The notes: generated from the letters alone by a model not told the origin. DNA of 64,000 nucleotides from Halichoerus grypus (GCF_964656455.1 NC_135721.1:50413530-50477529), one strand, 5' to 3'; shown: positions 47,146-59,769, counted from the stretch's first letter. A program made the numbers and translations.

Positions 47146-48090
47146 ATCTCTTTCCTTTTTTTTTTTTAATAATAAAAAGGCCTTCTTCTTTCCCCACTTT
47201 TGACAGGCAAGTGGATCTAAAATATACAGTCTTCCCTTCTTAAAGCTACAGGGGACAAACAGCAGCACAAGTAAAATCGAAAAATGATTATGGATATTTT
47301 GCCTAGATTTGGGAGTAAGAGGGAATGGTGGGGATGGTCTAAGTGGAGAGAACATGTCTCTCTAAAAGTGACAGGTGCTCCCCAACTCCAGCTTCTTGCA
47401 GCCATGTGCTAATGTAATCTCAGTGTTTTCAGAGCTTCCAAGCCTTTAAACACTGGAAATGCAGATCTGTGAGTGTTTGTGGGTTTACATGAAGCTGCTT
47501 TATTTCAAAGTGTTGGCAACTAATTAAAAAATACATAAAACACTGTGAGGGTCCAACAAATGTCCACAGCCCATTAATTTGTGGCATTCCCTTCAATCCA
47601 TCCTCCCCTAACCCATCATGAGATTTAAGTCCTACCAACATCAATCTATATTCTTAGTAAAACTAGTAAAGTAAGCAATAGTCTTTTCACACAAAAAGGC
47701 CTCCCCTCTTTGGCTGTAGCTTCACAGTGTTCTACCCAGTGTTCTACCAAACCTTGGTTAACTGCCCAGAACTCCCAGTCACATCTAAAAAGCCTAACTT
47801 TTTTGTTTTTGCTTTTTTAATGTCCTTACCTCCTTTTTGTTATCCAAACTGCTCTTGTTCTAAGAAAACTGAGCTCAAAATGGAGCTGTTTAGCTCTTTT
47901 AAACTATGCCTATAGAGATAAACAAACAAGAAAACTCCTGGGATGAGAAATTCCTATTCTGTTTCTATAGCCTGTTCATGTCAAAAATCTCAAATACATG
48001 GCACATATTCTAGTTCTTTACCTGAGAAGCAATTAGCCATTCCATCTGTCTCCATAAAAAGTGAAAAAATCAATAGAACAAAAACGTTGA
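47146..48090. other. Unassigned sequence
   Basis: A 12-bp partial tandem (cagtgttctacc) occurs near 47,727-47,747. The stretch at 47,390-47,640 may be an old repeat, but I cannot name it. Confidence 0.4.
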
Positions 48091-48109
48091 AGCAACTACG
48101 TCATTTATT

Positions 48110-48324
48110 TTTTTATTTAAAAAAATTTTTTTAAGATTTTATTTATTTATTTGACAGAGAGAAAGAGAGCACAAGCAGGTGGAGCGGCAGGCAGATGGAG
48201 AGGGAGAAGCAGACTCCCCACTGAGCGTGGAGCCCCAGTTGGGGTTAGATCCCACAACCCTGAAATCCTGACGTGAGCCAAATCAAGAGTTGGACGCTTA
48301 ACCGACTGAACCACCAGGCATCCT
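48110..48324 (-). mobile_element. SINEC
   Basis: Reverse copy, flanks gcaactacgtcattta / gcaactatgtcattca. Confidence 0.9.
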
Positions 48325-48419
48325 GCAACTATGTCATTCAAAATAAAGAATGGATGAAAACATTTTTAAGGAAGTAGGGATTTTGCATGTCATATTCTCT
48401 AATCATTCAATAAAATTCC

Positions 48420-49210
48420 AAATAATAAAAAGATTTTTAAAAAATCACAAATACTTGGAAATTAACATACTACTAAATAATCTTTGTATCAAAGAAGTCA
48501 GAAGTGAAATTACAAACCATTTAAAAGATGATGAAAAGGAGAAAATTTTAGACCAATGAACTATACCATTTTAGGAGCTAAAATAGTCCTCGGGGGAAAT
48601 TTTAAAGCCTTAAATGCCTTCCTCATTAAATAGGGTTTTTTTAAAAATGTAAAGGAATTATTTACTCAAAATAAGGGAAAAGGATAAAAAGGAAAAAACA
48701 TTAGGAAGCAGGAATTAATACAGATAAACTTAAGAATAACTTTAAAAGATAATAGCAAGGATATATAAATACAAAAGCTTGTTCTCTGAAAGAACAAGAA
48801 AACAAAACTAATTTTGGCAGAGTGGAGAAGGATGAAGAGGGTTGAATAAAATGCATAGGATCAGAAACAAGCAAAGGAGTATCAAAGAGCTTTAGTAAAC
48901 TGCAAGAGAATATCACATGCAAGAAATTTAAAAACCAAAAGAAAATGAATAACTTCTTAGCAAGGTATAAATTACAAATTATAAAAATTGACTCCAGAAG
49001 TAGAATAGAAAATTTGAATAGATGAATCACTATAAAAGAGAAAAACTCATGTGTGTTGTATCTATATATGATACATATATGTGAGCATGAAGAAAAGAAG
49101 AGCAACATATATTGATACACACTCACACTGCTAAGATTGTATACATTACATTGCTAATATAAAATTACATTGCTAAGATGTGGAATATAAAAAGGGAAAG
49201 ATTAATCAAA
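48420..49210 (+). mobile_element. L1 ORF2 fragment, sense, decayed
   Basis: 'aaatacttggaaattaacat', 'aagaagtcagaagtgaaatt', 'aataaagagctttagtaaac'-like and 'agaacaagaaaacaaaacta' follow the ORF2 endonuclease-RT linker text. Confidence 0.55.
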
Positions 49211-49238
49211 ACATGACTATTAAAAAGTATCAGTATCT

Positions 49239-49405
49239 AGGGCACCTGGGTGGCTCAGTCGGTTCAGCACCCGACACTTAATTTTGGCTCATGTCATGAT
49301 CTCAGGGTTGTGAGATCGAGCCCCATGTCAGGCTCTGTTGCTGGGTGTGGAGCCTACTTAAGATTTTCTCTCTGCCTCTTCTTTCTCTCTCTCTCTCCTT
49401 TAAAA
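49239..49405 (+). mobile_element. SINEC, older
   Basis: 'gggcacctgggtggctcagt ... gggttgtgagatcgagcccc' with a CT-run and short tail. Confidence 0.85.
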
Positions 49406-49544
49406 ACAATTGCTTGGTCTCCTATTCCATTCTCTTTTCCCTTTTTAATTTTTATACTATCATTTTATTGAAGTGTTGAGAACTCTTAAATATTGTCTTT
49501 GCAAGTTTCTGAAATCTACCTAAGTGTTCGTTATAATAATAGTA

Positions 49545-49715
49545 ATTACCATCTGACACTTAGCACGAAACAGGCAATATGCTCAATAATTTACTCTCAT
49601 TATCTCATTTAATCCTCAAACCCTGTGAGGTAGGTACTATTATTAGACCAATTTTATAGATGAGGGAACTGAATTTAGAGGAGTCTGTGCTCTTAGTCAG
49701 TACGCTCTATTGCTA
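49545..49715 (-). mobile_element. MIR element
   Basis: 'ctcattatctcatttaatcc', 'tgtgaggtaggtactattat' and 'ttatagatgagggaactgaa' form a clear reverse MIR. Confidence 0.75.
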
Positions 49716-50024
49716 TAAAACTAATGGTTAAAAACCCCAACTAAACAAAACTACAGCAAACTGGCAATATATGCAATGAAATAAAGCATGGTAACACCTT
49801 CATTCAATGATTATGAGATATCATGTAGAGGTGCCCAAATTTTGGATCAAATAATGTTAATGTTTATACAATTTGTAGTACTGGTAATCATAAGGTGTTT
49901 GCAGATGGCAAAGGGTAAATAACATTTGTATAGTCATGGCTAAACAGACCTGGGTGACATGTAAATAAGAGAAATTTTTAAAATTTCTAAGCAGTTTTGA
50001 AAAAAATGGGATGCATATTTGTTA
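49716..50024. other. Unassigned AT-rich sequence
   Basis: No gene or repeat recognised. Confidence 0.35.
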
Positions 50025-50300
50025 GAATACAGGCTAAGCTGGTATAACAATGGCCCCAAAATAAGATGGCTCAAATAAGATCAGTTTATGTTTCTTTCTC
50101 AATTAATTGTCTAGACACAGGCTTAGCTTTGTTCTGTGATGCTAAGCCCCCAGGTTCCTCCCACCTTGTTGCTTGCATTCTCTTTGTCCGCATAGTTGAA
50201 GTTAGCAGTCTGCCTTCCAGTCCACATGCAGAAAGAAAGAGGAGGGGAGAGCAAACCCAATCTTCTCAAAGCATGCTTTCTCAACAAAGACAATATCACC
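50025..50300 (-). mobile_element. MaLR LTR (MLT1 type)
   Basis: 'agaatacaggctaagctggt', 'ccccaaaataagatggctca', 'cccaggttcctcccaccttg' match a reversed MLT1 3' half. Confidence 0.6.
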
Positions 50301-50522
50301 TTCAAGGGGGCAAAAGCTGGTGCGTAAGGAGTAGAAGGGCAAAAAAAATGTTAGTGTTTTCGTAGATAAAGCACATATATTCATATAAAGTGCATAAACA
50401 GATATACAATGTATCTGTGGTATTAAAATTTTATGGAGGAAATTGGGGGGGGAGCCTAAAAAGGCTCCTCATGGCAGTGATATTAAAAAAAGGTTGAGAA
50501 ACTGTGTTAAAGGCAAGTACCA

Positions 50523-50715
50523 GGGGCACCTGGGTGACTCAAGTCGGTTTAGCATCTGCCTTCGGCTTGGGTCATGATCTCAGGGTCCTGGGATGGAGCC
50601 CTGCGTTGGGCTCCTGCTCAGTCAGGAGCCTGCTTCTCCCTCTTGCTCTGCATCTCCCCTCCACTTGTTCTCGCTCTCAAATAAATAAATAAATTTCTTA
50701 AAAAAAAAAAAAAAA
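50523..50715 (+). mobile_element. SINEC
   Basis: TSD aaaggcaagtacca perfect (50,509-50,522 and 50,716-50,729). Confidence 0.95.
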
Positions 50716-50729
50716 AAAGGCAAGTACCA

Positions 50730-52097
50730 AAAGTTGCACACATCTCTTCTGCTCCCAAGAACTTAATCACAAAGGTAAACCAGCTGCTAGGGAAGCTAGG
50801 AAACAGACACTAATACACTGGCTACTGACCCAGAGTAAACTCTTCCCATTTGAGCCTCTTCATAAGGCTACGTGAGTGTTCTCATGACATGACAGTTGAT
50901 TTCTCTCACAGAATCCAAGAGACTACAGTGGAAACAGCAATGTCTTTATGACCAAGCCTTGGAATCCACACACAACCACTTCACCACTTATACATAGGTA
51001 TACAGACCAATCCTGATACAAGGTGGGAGGAACCTATATAAGGGTGTGACTACCAGGAGGCTGGGTCTGGGGATCATCTAGGAGATTGGCTTTTTATTTG
51101 GAGTATAATCAGAAGTTCCCATATTTGTATAACTGGAAAAGTCATTCAGGTTAAATTCTAGTTTTCCTTCAAGGCCCTGATGAAATGTTAACTTCCTAGC
51201 CAGAATTCATTGCTTCCTACTTTGTGATTCTACATCACATTTTTCTCACCTCTGGTGCAATACCTATTACACTGTATGATGGTTCACTATGTACCAGGCT
51301 GTCTCTCCAATGAGAATACAAAACTGAGGTTTACTTATTTTGATGCCCTCCAAGCTCAGTGTTGAACTTAAAAAAAAATTTCAGCCACTGTCAGTTTCTG
51401 GTAGGAAAACCAGTCTGGGACCAAGGTAAGAAGCCTTCTAAGTTATCTATTTAGCTCATCAATGATTTGCCTTATATACCTAAACAACTTGCTTAAAACA
51501 AGCCAGTAACCTAGCAAACAAAACAAACCCAGAATACAAATTTATTCATTTCAATTATCTTCTCTGTCCACCAGAATTTTCATATAGATAACTTTACAGG
51601 AGCAGGCAAATTAAAAATCTCAACATCACTAGGTGAGTTTTATAGGAGAAAATGTGTGATCCAACGGAAAGCCATCTTTGTGTAGATCATGCCTTTCCAT
51701 ATTATCTAATTTCAGCCTTTCATTGCTGTTGAACTATTATACTTTATTAGTTTGTGCTGAAGAAAAGTTAGAGTGATGTAAAATAACTCTTGCCTCTAGG
51801 CATGTAAATTCTATCTGGTGGAGGTTCAAGTGACTCCCCTCTACCCTGAAAGAGGCCAGTTCTGCTTTCATTTGCATTTTCCTGATCTATAAATATGTCT
51901 GTTCTTTGGCTTCTCCCTTTGAACTGGCTGTAACATCTTCCTGGTTCTCTCATTTAATTAATGAGTTAAATAAAATCTTCAACATTTGTAAACTTTATAT
52001 TTGTATGAGAATCATGATTTTTACCTATTCTTTTAAAATTGTCCTTCAACAGCCCATATATACAGGACAAGAGGGATTGGTTGGGTGATCTTAACCA
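50730..52097. other. Repeat-poor unassigned sequence
   Basis: About 1.3 kb without a recognisable repeat, unusual here. No long frame, no CpG cluster. It could hold conserved non-coding sequence, but this cannot be judged without comparison. Confidence 0.4.
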
Positions 52098-52170
52098 AAA
52101 TGAAAAAGCACAGACCAGAATTACACAAACGTGGACTCAAATCCCAGCTCTCTGATGCACTTGGGACCAC
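52098..52170 (+). mobile_element. MIR fragment
   Basis: 'aaaaagcacagaccagaatt ... tggactcaaatcccagctct' fits the sense MIR 5' half. Confidence 0.45.
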
Positions 52171-52484
52171 GGCACTTCACACCTGCAGAAACACCCCATT
52201 CACACTGCAGTATCTACGAACGGGGCTTCCCTGCACGGCACTCCGCACAGGTCTACACTGCCCATGTGGCATTGCCACTTCCTCCACAAGAGCAATTTGT
52301 GTGCATCGTGTGTGTCCCAGCGGAGAGCCTGTCCCTTGTCTTTGCCTTGGTGATGGATGAGATGTTTTATGAACCGATAAAACATCTATATGTGCTTCAC
52401 TGTCATAATTAAGCAAACAGCATGGGAGTAGAAATGAGTAAGGGAGAGCGATAAGAATGGCCTTTAAGTGTTAACAGCTTTGAT

Positions 52485-52693
52485 CAGCACTGTCCAACAG
52501 AATGTTTTGTAATGATGGAAATGTTCTAGATCTATGCTGTCCAGTACGGTAGCCACTACCCCCCACAGGTGGTTATTGAGCACTTGAAATGTCGTTAGTG
52601 TGACTGAGGAACTGAATTTTTAATTTTAATCTAATTTTAATCAACTTACATTTAAATACATGTGGCTAGTGGCTACCATATTGGACAACACAG
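52485..52693 (+). mobile_element. MER20 (hAT-Charlie MITE)
   Basis: Near full-length: 'cagcactgtccaacag ... gatggaaatgttctagatc ... gtggctagtggctaccatat' and end 'ttggacaacacag'. Terminal inverted repeats are visible. Confidence 0.85.
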
Positions 52694-52785
52694 GTATTGC
52701 TACTATTAGAAAGAAAAATTTCTAGACTCAGAAAAATGGGAGATGTAGGCTTCTCAAGCTTTTTGGTGCAAGAACCTACATATTT

Positions 52786-53434
52786 AAAAAGCACTGACAA
52801 GATCTCATTCTTTTTTTACAGCTGAGTAATATTCCATTATATGTATGTACTACCTCTTCTTTAACCATTCATCTATCAATGGACACTTGAGTTGCTTCCA
52901 TATCTCGGCTATTGTAAATAATGCTGCAATAGGGGGCACCTGGGTGGCTCAGCCTGTTAAGCGTCTGCCTTCGGCTCAGGTTATGATCCCGGGGTCCTGG
53001 GATCGAGCCCCGCATCGGGCTCCCTGCTCCGCGGGAAGCCTGCTTCTTCCTCTCCCACTCCCCCTGCTTGTGTTCCCTCTCTTGCTGTGTCTCTATCAAA
53101 TAAATAAATAAAATCTTAAAAAAAAAAAATGCTGCAATAGGAGGGATGGGTGAAATAGATAAAGGGGATTAAGAGGTATAAACTTCCAGTTATAGAATAA
53201 ATAAGTCACAGAGATGAAAAATACATCATAGGGAATATAGTCAATAATATTGTAATGACATTGTATGGTGATAGATGATGACAACACATACAGTGAGCAA
53301 GGAATAACGTATAAAATTGTCAAATCAATATGCTGTACACCTGAAACTAATATAATATTGTGTCAATTATATTTCAATAATAAAAAAATTGCAACACACA
53401 CAAAAGTAATACAAAAATAAATAAAAACCACTGA
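52786..53434 (+). mobile_element. Carnivore L1 with 5' inversion (twin priming)
   Basis: 52,797-52,932 is antisense ORF2 C-end sequence ('gagtaatattccattatatg', 'ctatcaatggacacttgag'). 53,141-53,395 is sense 3' UTR ('gatgggtgaaatagataaag', 'tgtacacctgaaactaatat') with A-rich tail. Near-TSDs aaaaagcactga / aaaaaccactga flank the whole. A SINEC sits at the inversion point. Confidence 0.7.
52933..53127 (+). mobile_element. SINEC
   Basis: TSD aatgctgcaatag perfect (52,920-52,932 and 53,128-53,140), at the junction of the inverted L1. Confidence 0.95.
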
Positions 53435-53740
53435 AACTCCAAAGAACTTTTATTTATGTGGGTTATATCTACCAGCAGTCATTATCGTAAGAGAAATAGA
53501 AATTTAAAAATATTTATTAGTCCATTTAGAAATGATAATAAACCCATTATTTTATGGAAAAATGTATTTTCCAAAACAAAAAATAAATTAGTGAAAAGAG
53601 TGGCACTGCTTTATATTTCTGCCTTTAGGCTATTGCAATATCACATAACCTCTGGAAAACTCCACTGTATGCTCATAAGAAAAAGGCAAATATCACATCA
53701 ATATTATTATGGAAAAGGTCTCAGGAACTCCCTGAGACTG
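53435..53740. other. Unassigned AT-rich sequence
   Basis: A 97-codon plus frame (53,456-53,749) without motif; probably chance. Confidence 0.35.
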
Positions 53741-53875
53741 CACTTTTGAGAACAATTCATTTAGCTATAGGATAAGTAACAGCAATGGTTTACTGATACA
53801 AAATGTTGCACTTTGAGAACCATTCATCTAGCTATAGGATAAGTAACAGCAATGGTTTACTGATACAAATGTTTA
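53741..53875 (+). repeat. 67-bp tandem duplication
   Basis: Two adjacent units of about 67 bp, e.g. agctataggataagtaacag at 53,763 and 53,830, differing at only a few sites. Confidence 0.95.
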
Positions 53876-53879
53876 GATA

Positions 53880-54590
53880 CTCCCTTTCCTAGGGCCACTC
53901 TCCAACCCTGTTGCGACAGCCCCATAGCAGCGGGCTACCATTCAAGGGCAAGGATACAGCAAGAGGCAGGAGATAAGGAAGTTAAGTGAAAGCCTATAGA
54001 GTAAACTGTGGGACCTTAGTCCCTGTGCAGAGAAGAGTTCTCATAGCAGTCCTGAGGCTTCTATCCTTTGAAAGGTCTGCTTGCAAAGTTAACTCTTGGC
54101 TGGAATCTAGGAACTTTGATTTCAGAAAGGATCCCACCATTCCCTGATAAGAGTTGCTTAATATACCTAATCATAGTTGGCACAAACAGTGTAGTTATGC
54201 TGAACACCTGCTTTCCCTGGGAGTCCAGAATTTTGGTTGGTACGTGCTAGGCAGAGGGTGCCTATGTGAACAGTCCCCAGTAAAAATCTTGGGTGTGGAG
54301 TCTCTAATGAGCTCCCTTGTTAGACAACACTTCACACATGTAGTCACAATTCAGTAATGAAGGGATTAAGCATATCCTGTGTGACTCTACTGCAAGAAGA
54401 TTCTGGAAGTTTCTGCCTTGTTTCCTCTGGACTTCACTCCATGTTCCTTTTCTTTTTGCTGATTTTGCTTTGAAGCCTTTCACGAAAATAAATTATAACT
54501 GTGAGTATGACCACATGGTGAGTCCTGTGAAACTTCCTAGTGAATCACTGAGCCTGGAGGTGATCTTGGGGACTCTTGACACAGTCCCTT
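53880..54590 (+). mobile_element. Ancient LTR, family uncertain
   Basis: 'gagctcccttgttagacaac', 'gggattaagcatatcctgtg', 'gctgattttgctttgaagcc', a polyadenylation signal (aaaataaat near 54,486) and a closing 'ggtgatcttggggactcttg' resemble a mammalian ERVL-group LTR. No viral genes. Confidence 0.55.
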
Positions 54591-54689
54591 TCATTGGCCC
54601 TGCTCCCAGCATGTCAACACCCAGGATTATATCCCACACTGCAGAGGACTGGAGGCTTCTCTCTGAAGAAACTGAAAAATGAAGAGAAA

Positions 54690-55450
54690 AAAAAGGACTA
54701 CAAAGGGTAGAAACAACGCAAAAAGCAAAGGGAAGTCCCAAAATAAAACTACAATGGATATCTTTAAAAAGATAAGAAAATATACAGCATTGATAAAGAG
54801 TAGAATGCTATAAAAAGAAGCAATTGGAACAAGAAACAGCAATATGAAATTGAAAATATAATAAATTGAAATTCTGAGTAAAATGGCTAGGAGATAGTGT
54901 TGAAAACTTGCCCAGAGAAGTTGGGGGGTAAAAACAGAGAGAAAGAGATGAAAAACAAAAGAGAAAAGATAGGAAAATTGAAGGATCAATCCAGGAGGTC
55001 CAAAATTCCAACTAAGAAAAAAAGAGAACAGAATAAATGGAAAGGAAGAAATTTTTAAAGCAAATTTCAGCACACTACAAAAAACACAAGAGGCATCAGG
55101 CTGTGAGAGCTCACCAAGTGCAGAGCACAATGAATGAAAAAAAGAATCACATCAAGGTCACCAAATCATCAAATTTCAGGATACCAAAGAGAAGATTCTA
55201 AAAAGCTTTCAGAAAGGAAAAACAACCCATAAAGGGATATGAGACTTAATGATACCAGATTTCTACACAGTAATACTGACAACAGACACTCTAAAATTAA
55301 ATCTTAGTCATTCTGAGGAAAAACCTAGAATGTCATACTCAGCCAAACTATAATTCAACACCCCAGCCATGAAGAAAAACATTTTAAGACATACAAGGAC
55401 TTTGAAAATTTCTTTTCTTAGAGTGTAACTGTACTAAGTGCTTGAGCAAA
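54690..55450 (+). mobile_element. Old L1M-type fragment
   Basis: 'tcaggataccaaagagaaga', 'aaaagctttcagaaaggaaa', 'tgtcatactcagccaaacta' are common in the 5' part of old L1 elements. Confidence 0.5.
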
Positions 55451-56278
55451 ATGATTGAGTCAACCAATAGGATCTAGGTAACAGGATCCAAAACAGGAAA
55501 GAGGTAAACCAGGACTAGAGCTATGCACCAAACCTAGAGGACTTTATCTTTTAGTCCTTCTATTCAGAATTCCATTTTGGCTATCACATGTTTAATCTCA
55601 TTGAACACTTTCTTGTTCTCTGATTGTTTCTTTCCATAGCATCCAAATCCTATTTTATGGGTACAGTCTCTTTTCTTAACTCTTTAAAGATACTAATCTC
55701 TAGGTTGATTGCAAACCTAGGAACAGACCAGATGTACGTGAAGAATGAGACCTATAGGAAGGAAGTCTTATGGAAAAAATGAAGTTGATAGATTCTTGTA
55801 ATTGTTTGAGCATTTGACAGCATTTGAGTACTTGGAAAAAGCCATAGATTTGACAGAAAATTAGGTAAGTGGAAAAAAAAAAACAATCCTTATCTTTTGG
55901 CTCAAAGGCTAGTCATATTTACCTAATCATAATAATATAAAACCTAACTATTGATTTAACTAAATATTGAGATAAAATCTCAATTGAGAGGATGGAGGAA
56001 GTGGAAATAGAACAGAGAGAGAGTAAAGGCATTAAATCCTCACCATAAAGTATCAATTCTCAATTTACAAAAAAATAAAATAAATAATATCTAAATCATT
56101 TCAAGAAATAGTTATAAAGTATACTTTTACTTTAAGACTTTAGGAGGTAAATACTAGAAGAAAAAATTACGAGTTGAAAGTGGTTGCCTTAACAGGGAGA
56201 AACAAGGACTTAAGACAAATGAACATGTGTCTCATATTTTTGTGGCAAATTGTAAAGAACTGCTTTATTTTGTTCAAC

Positions 56279-56279
<1 letters not shown>
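55451..56279. other. Unassigned AT-rich sequence
   Basis: No gene or family recognised. Confidence 0.4.
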
Positions 56280-56323
<44 letters not shown>

Positions 56324-56332
56324 GTATATTTG
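56280..56332. repeat. (TG)n/(TA)n microsatellite
   Basis: TATATATG, then about ten TG units, then (TA)n. Confidence 0.9.
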
Positions 56333-56360
56333 ATTTTAAAGTAAAATTTAAAAAAAAATT

Positions 56361-56556
56361 GGGGCACCTGGGTGGCTCAGTTGGTTAAGCAATGGACTTT
56401 GGATTTCATTTCTGATCAGGTGATGATCTCAGGGTGGTGAGATTGAGCCCCAAGTTGGGCTCTGTGCTCAACACAGAGTCTGCTTGTCCCTCTCCTTCAC
56501 CCCGTTTGCGCTCTCTCTTTCTCTCGCAAATAAATAAATAAAATATTTTTAAAAAA
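56361..56556 (+). mobile_element. SINEC, older
   Basis: Diverged middle ('gtggtgagattgagcccca'). Confidence 0.9.
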
Positions 56557-56770
56557 TAATTTAATGATATTTAAACTGGAAGTTTTACAATTCCATACGC
56601 CATGTTCAAGTACACTAAGTGGTTTCCTCTTCATTCAGCAAAAGCGCCTTGTACTCAACACCCCAACCATGAAGAAAACTCTTCCTTTAATTGTTCTGAT
56701 TAAGGTCCATCTCCTTTCTTTATACTCTCTCTATGTTCTAACCACTTTTTTAAAAAAACCTTTTATTGAG

Positions 56771-56953
56771 GCACCTGGGTGGCTCAGTCAGTTAAGTATC
56801 TGTCTTTGGCTCAGGTCATGATTTCAGAGTCCAGGGATGGAGTGGGGAGCCTGCTTCTCCCTCTCCCTCTGCCTTCCACTCCCCCTGCTTGTGCTCTCTC
56901 TCTCTCTCTCTGTGTGTGTGTCAAATAAATACATAAAATCTTAAAAAAAAAAA
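56771..56953 (+). mobile_element. SINEC with B-box region deleted
   Basis: 'ccagggatggagtggggagcctg' lacks the usual gagcccc...ccctgctc block. TSD aaaaaaaccttttattgag / aaaaaaaccttttcttgag. Confidence 0.95.
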
Positions 56954-56959
56954 AAAAAA

Positions 56960-57260
56960 ACCTTTTCTTGAGGATGCTCTCTATGTACTGATATGAAAAA
57001 AATCTCCATGATATACTGTTGAATGGAAAAAGCAAAGGAAAAAAATGGCAAATATATCCAAGAAGGGAAAAATGTAGATCTGTTTTCACTCGGATATGCA
57101 TAAAATATCTCTGGAATGATAAGCAGTAAACTAGTAATAATGCTTACCCAGGGTAGGTGAATTGGAGAATTGGGAATTGAGGAGATGAGGAACAGGGGAA
57201 AGAGGGAAACTTCATTGTATAACATTATTTTTTACGTTTTGATCTTTAACCCTGTAAAAT
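56960..57260 (+). mobile_element. Old L1 3' end
   Basis: 'ctctatgtactgatatgaaa', 'aatctccatgatatactgtt' and 'gaaacttcattgtataacat' match an L1M 3' UTR. Confidence 0.6.
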
Positions 57261-57885
57261 CATTGACTACTCAAAAAATATATATTTTTTAATTTAAAAA
57301 AATACACCTCTTTATACTCTTTATCTTGGTACAAAATTACAATCATATCACACATTGAACTTGCACACTTACATGCCAACTTCAGAACTTAATTACCAGG
57401 CTTTTAATCACTACATAAATAAATCTATTAACCTGTATTAAAATTACAAAGGCTCAGATAAAATAGAAAGAGTAAACCTTGGGGATAAGCAGGGACATAT
57501 GGATAATCCCCATTTATCTCTAGGGATTTGATGATTATTTGAAAGACAGAATGGTTTCAATGCCTACATATGTAAATATAGTCTTTGCTTTTTTCCTTCT
57601 TTAAACCTAGCTCCTTCTTTAAACCTAGAGTTTTTAAACTTTACTAAGCAGAAGAATTTCTCTCCAAGTGACAATGCTGAATATTAAATCAAGCATAGTC
57701 TTTACTATACTTCAGAATCTTCTTATACTTCTTTTAACCAAAATGGAAAACTATTCATACTTTTTAAGTATTCTTTTTTTATCCTGATATTATATTATGA
57801 CCATCTTTTGATTTTGTCCATTTTTTTCTACAGCATGATTAGTAATGGCTGCATATGTTTACATTACATTAATATATCAACCATA
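57261..57885. other. Unassigned AT-rich sequence
   Basis: No gene or family recognised. Confidence 0.35.
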
Positions 57886-58025
57886 ATATATTAATCAACA
57901 TATTAACATATTATATATTATTATGTTATAATACAATGTCATATAATGCAATATATATTAATATATTATAATACAATATCAATATTACATTGTATTAATA
58001 TATTAATTAATATATTACATTGTAT
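57886..58025. repeat. AT-rich low-complexity, self-complementary
   Basis: About 140 bp almost wholly A/T with repeated tatatta/taatata units, able to fold back on itself. Confidence 0.8.
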
Positions 58026-58275
58026 AGATATTCTCTGACTTAAATTATTTTACCATTTCCCTATTTTGGGACCTTGAGTGTTTTCAAAGTTCCACCATCA
58101 TAAGCAACATCGCAACAAATATCCAAGTAACTAGCCCTATGTACATATCCATTATTATTTCCTTAGAGTAAATTCTTAGAGGTAGAATTGCTGGGTCAAA
58201 ACGTATCTAAAAATTCAAGAATTTTAACAACAATGGCCAAAATGCCCTCCAAAAACCTACTTAACTGTTAATGGG
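58026..58275 (-). mobile_element. Old L1 3' region, antisense
   Basis: 'taagcaacatcgcaacaaat', 'agaggtagaattgctgggtc' and 'ggccaaaatgccctcc' are typical antisense L1M. Confidence 0.55.
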
Positions 58276-58758
58276 AAACTAAATATACTTAAGGGAAATG
58301 ACAGGATGCTTTACTGATTCAGTGTGTGAGTCTTCAGGTACCCCAATGAATCCCCAAATCTCAAACTGCGAAATGTTGCACACGTAACATGTCAAAAAGT
58401 CAAAAAAGGCTATTGAACCTTGACATTAAAACCATAGCTCTCACATGAATGCTGCAAGAAATGTAGGCTTCAGAGAAAGGGGAAAAAGAACTCTTAGCAA
58501 TGACATATCACCGAAAAATGGCAGACTCGAGTTCTCAAAGCCTTCCAATTTAATGTCATTTTAAAAGTCACAGTATTTCCTGTTAGTTATAATATTCAAA
58601 ATTATTAAAGCATTTTTTGTCATCACATCCATATCTTAAAGGAGAAAATGCCATAAAAGTTTCTGCTGGTGCTGACATTTCAATGGAGAAAAATAAAATT
58701 TTTAACACAACCAATAAGCCCCACACTCCCTGAAGTTGCATACTCAACACCATAATTT
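58276..58758. other. Unassigned sequence
   Basis: No gene or family recognised. Precedes duplication copy A. Confidence 0.35.
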
Positions 58759-59200
58759 AACACCGTTCAAAATTTGGAACCTGAATATGTAGTTGTGGGT
58801 CAAAGCAGGCCTAAGTAAACTGGGATAAAATAATCTTTCAAAATTGATGACTCAAAACACTGTACATGGGTTTTTCTTTTATTTTTCTGTATTTTGTAAA
58901 ATTTCCTTAATAAAAGAAAGTGCATAAACATAAATTAAGAAAGCTCAAACTTATTATTTAGGAATCAAAGTGTGGGTGTTGCATTCAAACGATTACCCTG
59001 ACATTAAAAACTATTTTTGGATGAGATACAGCATATTATAAAATTGTAGAAATCATGAGAAACATAATGTAACTTTCTTAAAAAAGAGCAATCCCAACAA
59101 ATTCTTTAAACCATACTCTTCTCATAGACCAAAAAACTGAGTAAGTTTTCCTCACCACCACAAAACGTCCCCAGAGGCAAAAGGTAAAGAATCACTGCAT
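58759..59200 (+). repeat. Diverged direct duplication, copy A
   Basis: Aligns with 60,250-60,690 at an offset of about 1,491 bp. Shared blocks include ggaacctg..tatgtagttg, agaaagctcaaacttattat, tggatgagatacagc and cctca.caccac. AT-rich, few CpG. Confidence 0.85.
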
Positions 59201-59769
59201 GTGATAGCTCACTCATCTCCCCTCTCTAAAGTACACTTAAAGTTCAAAAAAATATATATTTGATTGCAATTAAAAAGGCACCTTTGTTTCAAAAAAAAAA
59301 AAAACAACTTGAGGTTCAAATAAGAAGTTACTAAGAATCATGATTACTAGGGACAGCAAAACACTACCCAAGTCCTTTAAGCATATGCAAAAAAAAAAAG
59401 GATATACAGAAAAGATGAATTAAGGGTGCCTTTTGATTTTACAAGACAATTCACAGCAACATTCACAACTGTAAAAGGATGTATTTAAAGTACTTACACT
59501 TTTCCTAATTACTAAATAAAAGAGAGCAACATTTTTATTTTCCAACACCCTAATAAGAACAATAATTACAGTATTCTCCAATCTCCAATATGCTCTCATT
59601 TTTAAAAAATCCATAATCTTCTGATCCTTGGTAGGCAGCAAACTAAATTCCAGCACCTTTTTCTCAAGCCAGGAATTCCTTTCCCTAATCCTTAAGGAAT
59701 AAGAAATAGACACTCCTTTTCAACTCAAACCAATAAACGGGGTCTTGGGAAAGAGCAGAGCAAGCTGAA
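59201..59769. other. Spacer between duplication copy A and CpG block
   Basis: AT-rich. A 97-codon minus frame (59,420-59,713) has no recognised motif. Confidence 0.35.

Noticed and set aside
54627..55130. 167-codon Phe/Leu-rich minus-strand frame resembling a membrane protein
   Set aside because: It is the complement of an A-rich sense L1M fragment, which yields Phe/Leu codons by composition.
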